Shown here one piece after another: positions 51,732 through 60,582 of a DNA stretch of 64,000 bases (position 1 is the first letter of the stretch; each line of letters begins with the position of its first letter). This DNA comes from Halocalculus aciditolerans (GTDB lineage: Archaea; Halobacteriota; Halobacteria; Halobacteriales; Halobacteriaceae), in the NCBI RefSeq assembly GCF_014647475.1, contig NZ_BMPG01000002.1, positions 806,001-870,000 of the forward strand, given 5' to 3'. A program made the translations under genes and the position numbers. Under the pieces are notes generated by a model, which did not search any database, was not told the DNA's origin, and worked only from the letters and a program-made list of their open reading frames with translations.

Positions 51732-51895
51732 CCGTCGTTCGGCAGTTCTCAGTTCGGTTTCGTTCTCTTCGCGCGTGTCCCGGCTAAGTAGCGGATACGA
51801 CGCGGTTCGACAGACGGGGCGGTACTGCGTCGTCTGCCGATCCGATCCGTACCGATGCCGATACGCCTTAGCCGGCGGGACGACACGTCGGCGGT

Positions 51896-53254
51896 ATGGA
51901 GAACGACCGCTGGCTCTACGCGCTCGCGCTCTCCGCGGTCGCGTCGAGCGTTTCGGGCCTGCTCGTCCCGCTCTATCTCGTGCAGATCGGCGGCGGGACG
52001 GCGCAGCTCGGCGTGAACGCCGCGCTCTCGTCGCTCGTCGGCGCGCCCGCCGCGGTGTTCGCCGGCCGGTACGCGGATCGAACCGGGAATCGCCGCGGTG
52101 TCGTCCTCACCGCGCTCGTCGCCGCGGCGCTCGCGCTCGTCGCTCTGCCCTTCCTGAAGACTATCGCGGCGGTCATCGTCGTGAACGCGGTGCTCGCGTT
52201 CTCGCTCGCGGCCATCGGTCCCGTCGTCACGATGCTCGTCGTCGGGGACAGCCCCGAAGCCGAGTGGAACACCCGCATCGCGCGCCTGAACAAACTCCAG
52301 GGGTACGGGAGCACGGCCGGTCTCGTCCTCGGGACGGTGTGGACCGTCGGCGTCGGCGCGGTGCTCGCCACCGGCGTCACGCAGGAGACGCTGTTCGTGC
52401 TCGCCGCCGTCTTCGGCGTCGCCGCCGCCGCGGTCGCTTTCCGATCGCTCCCGCGGCACGCCGACCTCACCGTCGGGCCGCGGCGGGCCAGCCGAATCGC
52501 CACCCTGCTCTCCCGGACGAGTCGGAACGTCCGCGACGACACCTTCAGCTTCGGGACGACCCGCGTCTTCTGGGGGGTCCGCTCGCTCTCCCGCCGCCGC
52601 CTCGGCGGCCTCCGCAGCCAGCTCCCGGCCGCGCTCTGGGTGTACTTCGCCGCCGCCTTCCTCTTCTTCACCGGCTTCGCCGTGTTCTGGGCACCGCTCC
52701 CCGTCTACCTCACCGACCGCGCCGCGTTCGGCTCCGGCGCGGTGTTCGCGCTCTACCTCGTGAACAACGTCGCCTCGACGGTGCTCTACGACGGCGCGGG
52801 CGTCCTCGCGACCCGGCACGACATCCGCCTCGTCCAGACCGGCGCGCTCGGCGCGCGCGCCGCCGCCTTCGTCGCCGTCGGCGTGCTCGGCGTGCTCGGC
52901 GTCGGCTTCCTCTCGACCGGCGGCCTCGGCCCGCTCCTCGCCGTCGCCGCCCTCCTCACCGTCGTCGGCGCGACCTGGGCGTTCATCGCCGTCACCGGCA
53001 CCGGCATCGTCTCCCGCCTCACCCCGAAGGAGACGCGCGGCGGCGTCCTCGGCCTCTACGCCGCGCTGTCCGCGGTCGCCGGCGCGCTCGGCGGCCTCCT
53101 CGGCGGCTGGATCGCCAGCCGCGCGTTCGACCTCGCGTTCGGCGTCGCCGCCGTCCTCGTCGTCGCCGGCGGCCTCGTCGTCCTCCTCGCACGCCACCTC
53201 GCCCCCGACGCGAAACCGACGGCGAGCGCCGACGCCGCGCCCGCGTCCGACTGA
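51896..53254 (+). CDS. Major facilitator superfamily transporter
   Basis: The 452-residue protein has about 12 hydrophobic helices in two halves separated by a cytoplasmic loop near residues 185-245 (basic, RRASRIATLL; SLSRRRLGGLRSQL). The loop between helices 2 and 3 has the MFS signature GRYADRTGNRRG. Substrate and direction are unknown. It is followed by a PD-(D/E)XK-like gene after 54 bases. Confidence 0.88.
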   Translation: MENDRWLYALALSAVASSVSGLLVPLYLVQIGGGTAQLGVNAALSSLVGAPAAVFAGRYADRTGNRRGVVLTALVAAALALVALPFLKTIAAVIVVNAVLAFSLAAIGPVVTMLVVGDSPEAEWNTRIARLNKLQGYGSTAGLVLGTVWTVGVGAVLATGVTQETLFVLAAVFGVAAAAVAFRSLPRHADLTVGPRRASRIATLLSRTSRNVRDDTFSFGTTRVFWGVRSLSRRRLGGLRSQLPAALWVYFAAAFLFFTGFAVFWAPLPVYLTDRAAFGSGAVFALYLVNNVASTVLYDGAGVLATRHDIRLVQTGALGARAAAFVAVGVLGVLGVGFLSTGGLGPLLAVAALLTVVGATWAFIAVTGTGIVSRLTPKETRGGVLGLYAALSAVAGALGGLLGGWIASRAFDLAFGVAAVLVVAGGLVVLLARHLAPDAKPTASADAAPASD

Positions 53255-53308
53255 CCGCGAACCCCGGGACCGAAACGGCCTTTCTCGTTCGCGCCCCGAG
53301 GGAGAAGT

Positions 53309-53881
53309 GTGCGAGAGGACGACCTCGCGACCCGGCTTGTCGACCACTTCGACGCCGCCCACCCCGACGCCGCCGTCCACCTCGAAGAGCCCTACGACCA
53401 CTACGGGTCGCGGGGCGTCGCCGACGTCTACGTGCGCGTCCCCCCGCCGACCGCGGTCGACTACCTCGTCGAGCTAAAAGGCGACCCCGCGGTCCGGCAC
53501 GCGACCGGCGCGAACGAGATCCTCCGCCAGTACCGCCGGATGGAACGCTACTTCTACCGGGACGACGCCCACACCCTCGAACCGCGTCTCTCCCGGGACG
53601 GCCCCGGCGCGTTCGTCCTCCTGTTCTTCGCGCCCACGGAGAAGTGCGTTCGCCACGTCCGCGAGCACGCGAGCCTCTACGCGTCGGTCGACCCGGACGC
53701 GAGCGTCGACGGCGTCCCCGTCACCCGGAAGGTCGCGTTCCTCACCGGCCTCGACGACGCCGCGGCCGGCGGCGTGAACTTCCTCTCCGTCAACGCCGGC
53801 GCGCGCGTCGGCACCGACGCGTTCCGCCGCGCGGTCCCCGACGACACCCGGCTCGCGGCCGCGCTCGACGCGACGGAGTGA
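53309..53881 (+). CDS. Small protein with PD-(D/E)XK nuclease-like motif
   Basis: The 190-residue protein starts at a GTG. Residues 36-59 read GVADVYVR, a Pro-rich turn, then DYLVELKGD. Asp39 with Glu55-Leu56-Lys57 follows the D-x(n)-ExK pattern of the PD-(D/E)XK nuclease fold, with a Glu-rich first helix (EEPYD) before. The remainder (RQYRRMERYF; FVLLFFAPTEKCVRHVREH) is alpha/beta. It may be a nuclease or a structural relative; no methylase, helicase or other partner lies beside it. Confidence 0.7.
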   Translation: MREDDLATRLVDHFDAAHPDAAVHLEEPYDHYGSRGVADVYVRVPPPTAVDYLVELKGDPAVRHATGANEILRQYRRMERYFYRDDAHTLEPRLSRDGPGAFVLLFFAPTEKCVRHVREHASLYASVDPDASVDGVPVTRKVAFLTGLDDAAAGGVNFLSVNAGARVGTDAFRRAVPDDTRLAAALDATE

Positions 53882-53889
53882 GCAAATAT

Positions 53890-53908
53890 TGCAACCGCCG
53901 TGGTTGCA
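53890..53908. promoter_or_regulatory. Inverted repeat before the histidine kinase
   Basis: TGCAACC-GCCGT-GGTTGCA has perfect 7-base arms 31 bases upstream of the kinase ATG, just after AAATATT (53884-53890). It is a likely operator overlapping a promoter. Confidence 0.45.
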
Positions 53909-53938
53909 CTTATCGTGGTGCAGCGTCACGATGCAGTT

Positions 53939-56149
53939 ATGGCTCGGGGGAGTCGGGTGGCGGTCGTCGGACACGGACCGGCCGCAGAGCGGAGCGCACG
54001 CGCGCTCGCCGACGCCGGCTTCGACGTCGAAACGGCCGACACAGCCGCTCCCACCCGTTCTCACACCGCAGACTGCATCGTCGCGACCGACGCGAACGCT
54101 CGGGCCGCCGCCGACGCTGCCGGCGACACACCCGTTCTCGCGCTCGCCGCCGACGACGACCCCACCGATCTTCTCGACGCCGGCGTCCACGACGTCGTCC
54201 GCGCGAACGAGTCCGGCTTCGAAACCCTGCTCGTCGCGCGCGTCGAACACGTCCTCGACCGCCGCGCCGCCGAACGCCGCGCTACCAGCGAGCACGAGCG
54301 ACTCGAAGCCCTGTTCGGGCAGTTCCCCGAACCCACTATCGCCTACGAGTTCGACGACGGCGACCCCGTCGTCACCGACGCGAACGCCGCGTTCACCGAG
54401 GCGTTCGGTCACGACGACCCCGCCGGCCGCAGGGTCGACGACCTCGTCGTCGGCGACGGGAAACAGGTCGAAGCCGCCGTCCTCAACGACAAGGTCGCGC
54501 GCGGCCACACCCTCGACCGCGAAGTCGTCCGCGCGACGCCCGACGGCGACCGCGTCTTCTGGCTCCGGAACATCCCGCTCGACGCCACGCCGCCAGCCGG
54601 ATTCGCCGTCTACACCGACGTCACGGAGCGCCTCCGCGAGCGCGAGCGCGCACAGGCCTTCCTCAACAGCTCCCGCGACATCGTCGCCATCGCCGACTAC
54701 GACACCACCTACACCTACGTCAGCGCCGCCGTCGAACACGTCTTCGGCTACCGGCCCAGCGACCTCGTCGGCGAACGCGCGCTCGAACGCATCCACGAAG
54801 CCGACCGCGAGCGCGTCCGCCAGCAGCTCGACAGCGTCGGCGACCACCCCGTCACCATCGAGTTCCGCGGACGGCACGCCGACGGCGACTGGCGGTGGAT
54901 CGAAGCCGTCGTCACCGACCAGCGAGACAACCCGCTCATCGACGGCTACCTCGTCAACGCCCGCGACGTCACCGACCGCAAACGCCGCGAGCGCGAACAC
55001 CGCCGGCAGGCCCGCATCATCGCCACCCTCCACAGCGTCGCCGTCGACATCGAGACTGCGGGAAGCCCCGACGCCGTCTATCAATCCCTCGTCGACGCCG
55101 CGGAAGGCGTCCTCGACTACCAGATCTGCATCGTCGACGAACGCGACGGCGACCGCCTCGTCGTCGTCGCCGCCTCCGACGACACCCCGGACGAACACTA
55201 CTACAACTACGTCTCCGTCGACGCCGAGGACAACCTCGCCGCGAAAGTCGCGCGAACCCGCGAGACCGTCGTCGTCGACGACCTCCACGAGACCTCCATC
55301 GACCCCGCCAACGCCGCCTACCGCTCCATCATCACCGTCCCGCTCGCCGACTACGGCGTCCTCCAGGCCGCCGCCGACGAACCGGACGCCTTCGACGACG
55401 CCGACCGCGAGTTCACCGAAATCCTCGCCAGCCACGCCGTCGCCGCCCTCGACCGCCTCGACCGCGAACGCGAACTCGAACGGCAGACCGACCGCCTGGA
55501 GAAGTTCGCGAGCGTCGTCTCCCACGACCTCCGAACACCCCTTCAGGTCGCCGTCGGCGCAATCGAGCTCGCGCGAGAGACCGGCGACCTCGACCGCCTC
55601 GACACCGCCGACGACGCCCTCGACCGCATTGACCGCCTCGCCAGCGACCTCCTCGCGTGGGCGCGCGGCGCATCCCTCGTCGAAGACACCGAACCGGTCA
55701 ACGTCGCCGCCGCGGCGACCGACTGCTGGCGCGACCTCGACACCGAGAACGCCACCCTCGACGTCACCGACGCCGTCGTCGACGCCGACCCCGACCGCGT
55801 CCGCCAGCTCCTCTCCAACCTCCTCCGAAACGCCGTGGAGCATGGTGCCACTGACCCTCCCTCGCACGCTCGCGAGGACGCCGCCGAGCACGATGGGGCG
55901 AGCGTCCACGTCACCGTCGCCCCCACCGAGGACGGCACCGGCTTCGCCGTCACCGACGACGGCCCCGGCGTCCCCGACGGCGAACGCGACGCCGTCTTCG
56001 ACGCCGGCCACACCACCAGCACCACCGGCTCCGGCTTCGGCCTCGACATCGCCCGCGACATCGCCGACGCCCACGGCTGGACGCTCACCCTCGACGACGA
56101 CTACACCGACGGCGCACGCTTCGTCGTCGACTGCACCACCGACCGCTAA
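53939..56149 (+). CDS. Multi-sensor histidine kinase (REC-like, PAS, PAS, GAF, HisKA, HATPase)
   Basis: The protein has 736 residues from the ATG at 53939 (a longer form would be in frame by 13 codons). The N-terminal 115 residues resemble a receiver domain (VAVVGHGPAAERSARALADAGFDVETAD) but lack the normal acidic pocket, so probably not phosphorylated. PAS1 is about 130-240, PAS2 240-360, GAF 370-520 (QICIVDERDGDRLVVVAASD). The HisKA has KFASVVSHDLRTPLQVAVGA with the phospho-His and the ATP lid NLLRNAVEHG, DDGPGVPDGE and GSGFGLDIA. No transmembrane segment: a cytoplasmic sensor, redox or light being common PAS/GAF cues. No cognate response regulator nearby. Confidence 0.9.
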   Translation: MARGSRVAVVGHGPAAERSARALADAGFDVETADTAAPTRSHTADCIVATDANARAAADAAGDTPVLALAADDDPTDLLDAGVHDVVRANESGFETLLVARVEHVLDRRAAERRATSEHERLEALFGQFPEPTIAYEFDDGDPVVTDANAAFTEAFGHDDPAGRRVDDLVVGDGKQVEAAVLNDKVARGHTLDREVVRATPDGDRVFWLRNIPLDATPPAGFAVYTDVTERLRERERAQAFLNSSRDIVAIADYDTTYTYVSAAVEHVFGYRPSDLVGERALERIHEADRERVRQQLDSVGDHPVTIEFRGRHADGDWRWIEAVVTDQRDNPLIDGYLVNARDVTDRKRREREHRRQARIIATLHSVAVDIETAGSPDAVYQSLVDAAEGVLDYQICIVDERDGDRLVVVAASDDTPDEHYYNYVSVDAEDNLAAKVARTRETVVVDDLHETSIDPANAAYRSIITVPLADYGVLQAAADEPDAFDDADREFTEILASHAVAALDRLDRERELERQTDRLEKFASVVSHDLRTPLQVAVGAIELARETGDLDRLDTADDALDRIDRLASDLLAWARGASLVEDTEPVNVAAAATDCWRDLDTENATLDVTDAVVDADPDRVRQLLSNLLRNAVEHGATDPPSHAREDAAEHDGASVHVTVAPTEDGTGFAVTDDGPGVPDGERDAVFDAGHTTSTTGSGFGLDIARDIADAHGWTLTLDDDYTDGARFVVDCTTDR

Positions 56150-56184
56150 CCCCGCGTTTACGCGAGCGATACCGACGCACACGG

Positions 56185-56200
56185 ACGTCTCCAGAGACGT
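56185..56200 (+). terminator. Palindrome downstream of the histidine kinase
   Basis: ACGTCTC-CA-GAGACGT has perfect arms 36 bases after the stop codon. It could act as a terminator. The rest of 56150-56330 shows no gene. Confidence 0.4.
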
Positions 56201-56330
56201 AAACACGCGAAAACACGAACAACCCCGGCTATTGAGAGCCCCACCAGTGAGTGACGCGAGCCGCTCTCAGGCGCGACGAACCCGCGTCGCCGCGCGACTC
56301 GCGTCGCTCGCCAGTTCAAGTGTGAGAAAG

Positions 56331-56404
56331 TCCGCCCTCCCCGATTTGAACGGGGGGCAAGTCGATCTACAGTCGACTGCTCTACCAGTCTGAGCTAAGG
56401 GCGG
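56331..56404 (-). tRNA. tRNA-Tyr(GTA)
   Basis: A 74-base tRNA. Acceptor CCGCCCT/AGGGCGG with discriminator A and the archaeal C1-G72 pair expected for tRNA-Tyr. Anticodon stem GTCGA/TCGAC around loop CTGTAGA (anticodon GTA at 56368-56370), T-arm CCCCG-TTCAAAT-CGGGG. No intron is visible. Confidence 0.95.
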
Positions 56405-56509
56405 GCGTACTTCGACGTAGTGTGGGGGCGAGTTTAAGGGTTATTATTCGCGGTCGAACGCCCCCACACCTTCAAGTACGACGACGCGTTATCTGCTGTC
56501 AGTACTGCG

Positions 56510-57022
56510 ATGTCCAAGATTACGTTCCGGGCGGACGACGACCTCGTCGCGGCGGTGGAGTCGTTGGACGCGTCGAAGAGCGAGGTGATGCGGGAGGCGC
56601 TCCGGGAGTATCTGGAGGAGGACGTCGCGATTGAGTCGGAGTCCATCGACGAGCTCGTGGACGCCCGTATCGAGGAGGTCCTCGGCGACTACCTGCGGCG
56701 CGAGCGGTCCGCGCAGGACGTGAACGTGAACCTGCGGGTGGAGTCGTCGGGGTCGGGGGAGGTCGTCGACGCCGACGTCGAGGAGAGCGCGGAGCGGGCC
56801 GAGGACGCGAGTGTGTCCGACGGTGGTTCGGGCGAGTCGGAGTCAGTGACGTGCCGGCAGTGCGGGGAGTCGCTCGATGCGGCGCACGAGTTCTGTCCGA
56901 ACTGCGGGGAGCAGGCGGGTCGGCCGGCGCTGTGCGAGTGTGGCGTGGAGCTGGGGTCGGACTGGTCGTTCTGCCCGCACTGCGGGCGTCGGACGCCGTC
57001 GGCGGACGTGCTCGAACGGTAA
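56510..57022 (+). CDS. cdrL: Ribbon-helix-helix regulator with C-terminal zinc ribbons (CdrL type)
   Basis: The 170-residue protein begins [39 protein letters not shown], a CopG-type ribbon-helix-helix fold that binds DNA as a dimer through strand residues. A linker (about 65-110) leads to two zinc ribbons: [21 protein letters not shown] and [20 protein letters not shown]. Position directly upstream of a small RHH gene and ftsZ2 matches the cell-division regulator CdrL of Halobacterium salinarum. It would regulate the downstream cdrS-ftsZ2 transcript. A TATA-like GTTATC lies about 23 bases upstream. Confidence 0.85.
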   Translation: MSKITFRADDDLVAAVESLDASKSEVMREALREYLEEDVAIESESIDELVDARIEEVLGDYLRRERSAQDVNVNLRVESSGSGEVVDADVEESAERAEDASVSDGGSGESESVTCRQCGESLDAAHEFCPNCGEQAGRPALCECGVELGSDWSFCPHCGRRTPSADVLER

Positions 57023-57052
57023 GACGGGCGGCTCGAGAGTTTACCCAGCCAT

Positions 57053-57062
57053 TAACTATATA
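57053..57062 (+). promoter_or_regulatory. Probable TATA box of cdrS-ftsZ2
   Basis: TAACTATATA is the strongest TATA element in the window. Transcription would start near 57085-57090, giving a leader of about 120 bases, unlike the leaderless pattern elsewhere. Confidence 0.6.
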
Positions 57063-57089
57063 CGTGAATACCCTGTTGGTAGTAGATAC

Positions 57090-57107
57090 GTAAGACGGTC
57101 GTCTTAC
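57090..57107. promoter_or_regulatory. Palindrome GTAAGAC-GGTC-GTCTTAC at the cdrS-ftsZ2 start site
   Basis: The perfect 7-base inverted repeat sits about where transcription should begin. The same heptamer GTAAGAC also appears at 57019-57025 and 57154-57160. It is a strong candidate operator for an RHH dimer encoded on either side. Confidence 0.6.
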
Positions 57108-57209
57108 ACGTGGCCGGCGTCTGGCGGGCCTCTCCCGCCGGAATCCAGGTCGTGTAAGACAGACGCGGGGCGGCCGCGGACGTCTTGCAGCAAACGGGGA
57201 ATACAAACC

Positions 57210-57377
57210 ATGGAGCGTGTGACACTCCGAATACCGAAACAGCAGATAGAAGAAGTCGAGCAGATGGTCGACTCCGGGAAGTTCCCGAACCGCTCGGAAG
57301 CGATCCGGTCGGCCGTCCGTGAAATGATCGACGACCAAGGCGAGGCCTCGAAGCCGAACGCCTGGGCCAAGGTGTAA
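57210..57377 (+). CDS. cdrS: Short ribbon-helix-helix cell-division regulator CdrS
   Basis: The 55-residue protein is a lone RHH domain: [43 protein letters not shown]. The first strand (RVTLRIP) contacts DNA; two helices dimerise. It starts 188 bases after cdrL and ends 4 bases before ftsZ2, so it is in one transcript with ftsZ2. Halobacterium CdrS is described as a regulator of ftsZ2 and cell division. The start ATG is preceded by a long leader with the GTAAGAC sites. Confidence 0.93.
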   Translation: MERVTLRIPKQQIEEVEQMVDSGKFPNRSEAIRSAVREMIDDQGEASKPNAWAKV

Positions 57378-57381
57378 TCAA

Positions 57382-58587
57382 ATGCAAGATATCGTTCAAG
57401 ACGCACTCGAGATGGCCGAGGCAGAGGAGCGGGACATGGACGCGGCGTCCGACAGCGGCGGTGACCAGTTCGGGGACCCCCGAATCGTCATCGTCGGCTG
57501 CGGTGGTGCCGGGAACAACACCATCAACCGCCTCTACAACATCGGCGTCGAAGGCGCTGACACGGTCGCGATCAACACCGACAAACAGCACCTGAAGATG
57601 ATCGAAGCCGACACCAAGATCCTCGTCGGGAAGTCCCTGACGAACGGGCTCGGTGCCGGTGGCGACCCCTCGATGGGTGAGCGCGCCACGGAGATGGCGC
57701 AGGGCACCATCAAGGAGGTCCTCGGGGACGCCGACCTCGTGTTCGTCACCGCCGGGATGGGCGGCGGGACGGGCACGGGCGCGGCCCCCGTGGTTTCGAG
57801 CATCGCGAAGGAGCAGGGCGCAATCGTCGTCGGGATGGTCTCCACGCCGTTCAACGTCGAGCGCGCCCGCACGGTGAAAGCCGAGGAAGGCCTGGAGAAA
57901 CTCCGCGAGGAAGCGGACTCCATCATCGTCCTCGACAACAACCGGCTGCTCGACTACGTCCCGAACCTCCCGATCGGCAAAGCGTTCTCCGTGATGGACC
58001 AGATCATCGCGGAGACCGTGAAGGGGATTTCGGAGACGATCACTCAACCCTCGCTGATCAACCTCGACTACGCGGACATGACCGCCATCATGAACCAGGG
58101 CGGCGTGGCCGTGATGCTCGTGGGTGAGACGCAGGACACGAACAAGACCGACGAAGTGGTGAAGGACGCGATGAACCACCCGCTCCTCGACGTCGACTAC
58201 CGCGGCGCGAGCGGCGGACTCGTCCACATCACCGGTGGCCCGGACCTCACGCTGAAAGAGGCCGAGGGCATCGCGGACCACATCACGGAGCGTCTCGACG
58301 CCTCCGCGAACGTCATCTGGGGCGCGCGCATCCAGGACAACTACAAGGGCAAGGTCCGCGTCATGGCGATCATGACCGGCGTCCAGTCCGCGCAGGTCCT
58401 CGGCCCGAGCACGCAGAAGCAGGCTGACGCCTCCCGTCAGGAGCTCCAAGAGGTCGGCGACTCCGGCTCGCGCGCGGAGGAGTCCGCGGCCGGCCCCCGC
58501 TCCACGGGCGAAGTCAAGGGCAACGTCCACTCCGACGGCGGCCAGGACGAAGTCGAGAAGAACAACGGCCTCGACGTCATCCGATAG
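57382..58587 (+). CDS. ftsZ2: Cell division protein FtsZ2
   Basis: The 401-residue tubulin-like GTPase has [20 protein letters not shown], the signature GGGTGTG at about 127-133 and T7 loop [11 protein letters not shown]. Start [20 protein letters not shown] is the FtsZ2 type, and the C-terminal tail ends NNGLDVIR, which differs from the FtsZ1 tail. In Haloferax FtsZ2 drives constriction after FtsZ1 assembly. Coupled with cdrS; ncsA is convergent downstream, the known haloarchaeal order. Confidence 0.97.
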   Translation: MQDIVQDALEMAEAEERDMDAASDSGGDQFGDPRIVIVGCGGAGNNTINRLYNIGVEGADTVAINTDKQHLKMIEADTKILVGKSLTNGLGAGGDPSMGERATEMAQGTIKEVLGDADLVFVTAGMGGGTGTGAAPVVSSIAKEQGAIVVGMVSTPFNVERARTVKAEEGLEKLREEADSIIVLDNNRLLDYVPNLPIGKAFSVMDQIIAETVKGISETITQPSLINLDYADMTAIMNQGGVAVMLVGETQDTNKTDEVVKDAMNHPLLDVDYRGASGGLVHITGGPDLTLKEAEGIADHITERLDASANVIWGARIQDNYKGKVRVMAIMTGVQSAQVLGPSTQKQADASRQELQEVGDSGSRAEESAAGPRSTGEVKGNVHSDGGQDEVEKNNGLDVIR

Positions 58588-58669
58588 ACGAACCGCCCGC
58601 CCCGGACTGATTCGACCGCGGCCACCACTCATTCACCGTCTTTCTCACGTTCCGAGCGACAGCCGTCTC

Positions 58670-59635
58670 CTAGACCGCGTTGACGGCGTCGACGAGTCGG
58701 CACTTCCGACAGACGTCGCCCGTCGTCGGCGACCCGCACTCGTCGCATTCGCCGACGGGTTCCTCGCCGTCGTCGCGGTAGCGGTCGGCGGCGATGGACG
58801 CGAGCTCCTCGTAGCCGGCCATAATCGAGTGACGGGTGCCGGGGTGATTCTCCTCGAGGGAGAGGAGGAGGTCTTGCACTTCGCCGCGGAAGGCCTCCGA
58901 GGAGTGCGGGCATTCGGCCATGTGGACGGGGAGGTCCGCGAGGCGCGCGTAGAGCGCGACCTCCTTCTCGGGGACGTCCCGAAGGGGTTTCGCGCGCGGA
59001 ATCATGCCGTCTTTCTCGCCGCGCTCGTCGAAGCTCCCGAGGCTGGCGTCGAAGTGACGCGCGACCTGCTCGACGTTCCCCTCCAGAATGTTCATCAGCG
59101 CGGTTTCGGCTTCGTCGTCGAGGTTGTGGCCGGTGAGGAGTTTGTCGGCGTCGTACTCGCTCGCGTACTTCGCGAGGAGGTCACGGCGGAAGACGCCACA
59201 GTACGCACAGGCCGCCATGTTCTTCGGGTCGTCTTCGACGACGTCGTCCATCTCCAGGTCGAACTCGTCGGCGTAGGAGACGACTTCGTGTTCGATTCCG
59301 AGCTCTTCGGTGAGCTCCTCGCAGGCGGCGAGGCTCGCGTCCCGATAGCCCTGGATGCCTTCGTGGACGGTGAGCGCGACGAGTTCGACGCGCGGGTCCT
59401 GCTCGAACGTCCGGTGGAGGATGTCCGTGAGTACGACGGAGTCTTTCCCGCCGGAGAGGCCGACGAGCCAGGTCTCCGGGTTCTCCGGCGTCGCCGAGTC
59501 CGGGAGGAGGGAGTCCTCGCGGACGCGCTTGCGAACGCGGCGGTCGACGGACTCGAGGAAGTGGGACCGACAGAGGTGGTTCCCCGAGTACGCCGCGTGC
59601 ATCACCGCGTCCGCGTCACACTTCGTACACTCCAT
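58670..59635 (-). CDS. ncsA: tRNA 2-thiolation protein NcsA (TtuA/Ncs6 family)
   Basis: The 321-residue enzyme activates wobble uridine for sulfur transfer in tRNA. N-terminal zinc ligands CTKC..CRSHF are followed by the PP-loop SGGKDSV at 61-67, AACAYCGVFRRDLL with the catalytic Cys pair, TGHNLDDEAETALMNI, and a C-terminal zinc motif CDECGSPTTGDVCRKC. Haloferax NcsA also associates with ubiquitin-like SAMP2. It follows ftsZ2 convergently. Confidence 0.95.
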   Translation of the reverse strand: MECTKCDADAVMHAAYSGNHLCRSHFLESVDRRVRKRVREDSLLPDSATPENPETWLVGLSGGKDSVVLTDILHRTFEQDPRVELVALTVHEGIQGYRDASLAACEELTEELGIEHEVVSYADEFDLEMDDVVEDDPKNMAACAYCGVFRRDLLAKYASEYDADKLLTGHNLDDEAETALMNILEGNVEQVARHFDASLGSFDERGEKDGMIPRAKPLRDVPEKEVALYARLADLPVHMAECPHSSEAFRGEVQDLLLSLEENHPGTRHSIMAGYEELASIAADRYRDDGEEPVGECDECGSPTTGDVCRKCRLVDAVNAV

Positions 59636-59792
59636 TACCCGTGGGTTGTGCGGCTGGCCGGTAAACCGTTTCGAGAAGGAGTATATCCCATATCGCGATA
59701 CGAAATCTCCCGTGCCGGGGGACGGTTGCTACGAGGTTCGGGGACGGAGAGAGCGGTCGCTTCGGGGCGTGTCGAACCGTCTCGGAGTTCGG

Positions 59793-59960
59793 TTAGCGTT
59801 CGTCGACGGCGTCAGCGCCGCATTCGGGGCACGTGTCGGTGTCGGTATGGACGGCGGCGTCGCAGGCCGTGCAGCGGAACTCGGCGGATTCGTCGGCGGT
59901 CTCTCGGACCTCCTGTTTGAATTCCTCGTAGTTCCGGCCGATATCCCTGAACAGTCCCAT
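59793..59960 (-). CDS. Small zinc-ribbon protein
   Basis: The 55-residue protein starts MGLFRDIGRNYEEFKQEVRE, an amphipathic helix. Then two CxxC knuckles follow: CTAC at 30-33 and CPEC at 44-47, followed by GADAVDER. This single zinc ribbon is a frequent type in haloarchaea; it may bind protein or nucleic acid. A neighbour of the CtaA/COX15-like gene, divergent. Confidence 0.8.
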   Translation of the reverse strand: MGLFRDIGRNYEEFKQEVRETADESAEFRCTACDAAVHTDTDTCPECGADAVDER

Positions 59961-60051
59961 ACGCAGCGTTCGCGCCGGAGCGTGTTAAGGGCACTCGTCG
60001 TCGTTCGGGAAAACCGGAATACGAATACCGCGAGAGGACGAACGCGCGAGT

Positions 60052-60582
60052 ATGCCGGAGTCGAACCTGTTCGAGTCGACACGGGCGTTCCGGTGGTTGG
60101 TGACCATCTCGCTCGTGGGGACGCTCATCCTGATGGGGGCGGCGAACTACTCGGTCGCGCTCGGCGGGTGGATGTCCTGCGGCGACCAGTTCCCGAAGTG
60201 CGCGGGCGTCTACGCGCCGATATTCCACCCGGTGGAGACGCTGTCGGGGAACTACACGGCGGCCCAGATATTCTGGGAGTGGTTCCACCGGGCGAGCGCG
60301 TTCATCACGGGACTGACGATGCTCGCGGCGACGGGACTGGCGTGGTGGAAGCTCGACGACTACACGGTGTCGCGGTGGCTGGTGACGGCGGCGACGGCCG
60401 TGCTCCCCGCGGAGGCGTATCTCGGCGTGCAGACGGGCGTCGCGGACCCGCCGTTCGACCTCGTCGTGCTCCACAACGTCATCTCCTGGTTCGTCCTCCT
60501 GACGATGGCGGCGGCGACGGTCATCGTGTGGCGGGCGGCGCGCCGGGACGGGGGGAAGCGAGACGACGCAGCGCCGGCATAG
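60052..60582 (+). CDS. Half-size CtaA/COX15-like membrane protein
   Basis: The 176-residue protein has four transmembrane helices. His79 in FWEWFHRASAFITG and His141 in VVLHNVISW correspond to the heme-ligand motifs of heme A synthase (CtaA/COX15), each full-length enzyme having two such halves. Cys43 and Cys50 form an external pair like that in CtaA loops. As a half-size protein it may dimerise. It may serve heme A formation for cytochrome oxidase; no oxidase genes are nearby. Confidence 0.78.
   Translation: MPESNLFESTRAFRWLVTISLVGTLILMGAANYSVALGGWMSCGDQFPKCAGVYAPIFHPVETLSGNYTAAQIFWEWFHRASAFITGLTMLAATGLAWWKLDDYTVSRWLVTAATAVLPAEAYLGVQTGVADPPFDLVVLHNVISWFVLLTMAAATVIVWRAARRDGGKRDDAAPA

Noticed and set aside
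51775-55632. Giant plus-strand open frame of nearly 1300 codons
   Set aside because: Its translation is Arg/Pro-rich noise in another frame of the MFS, nuclease-like and kinase genes.
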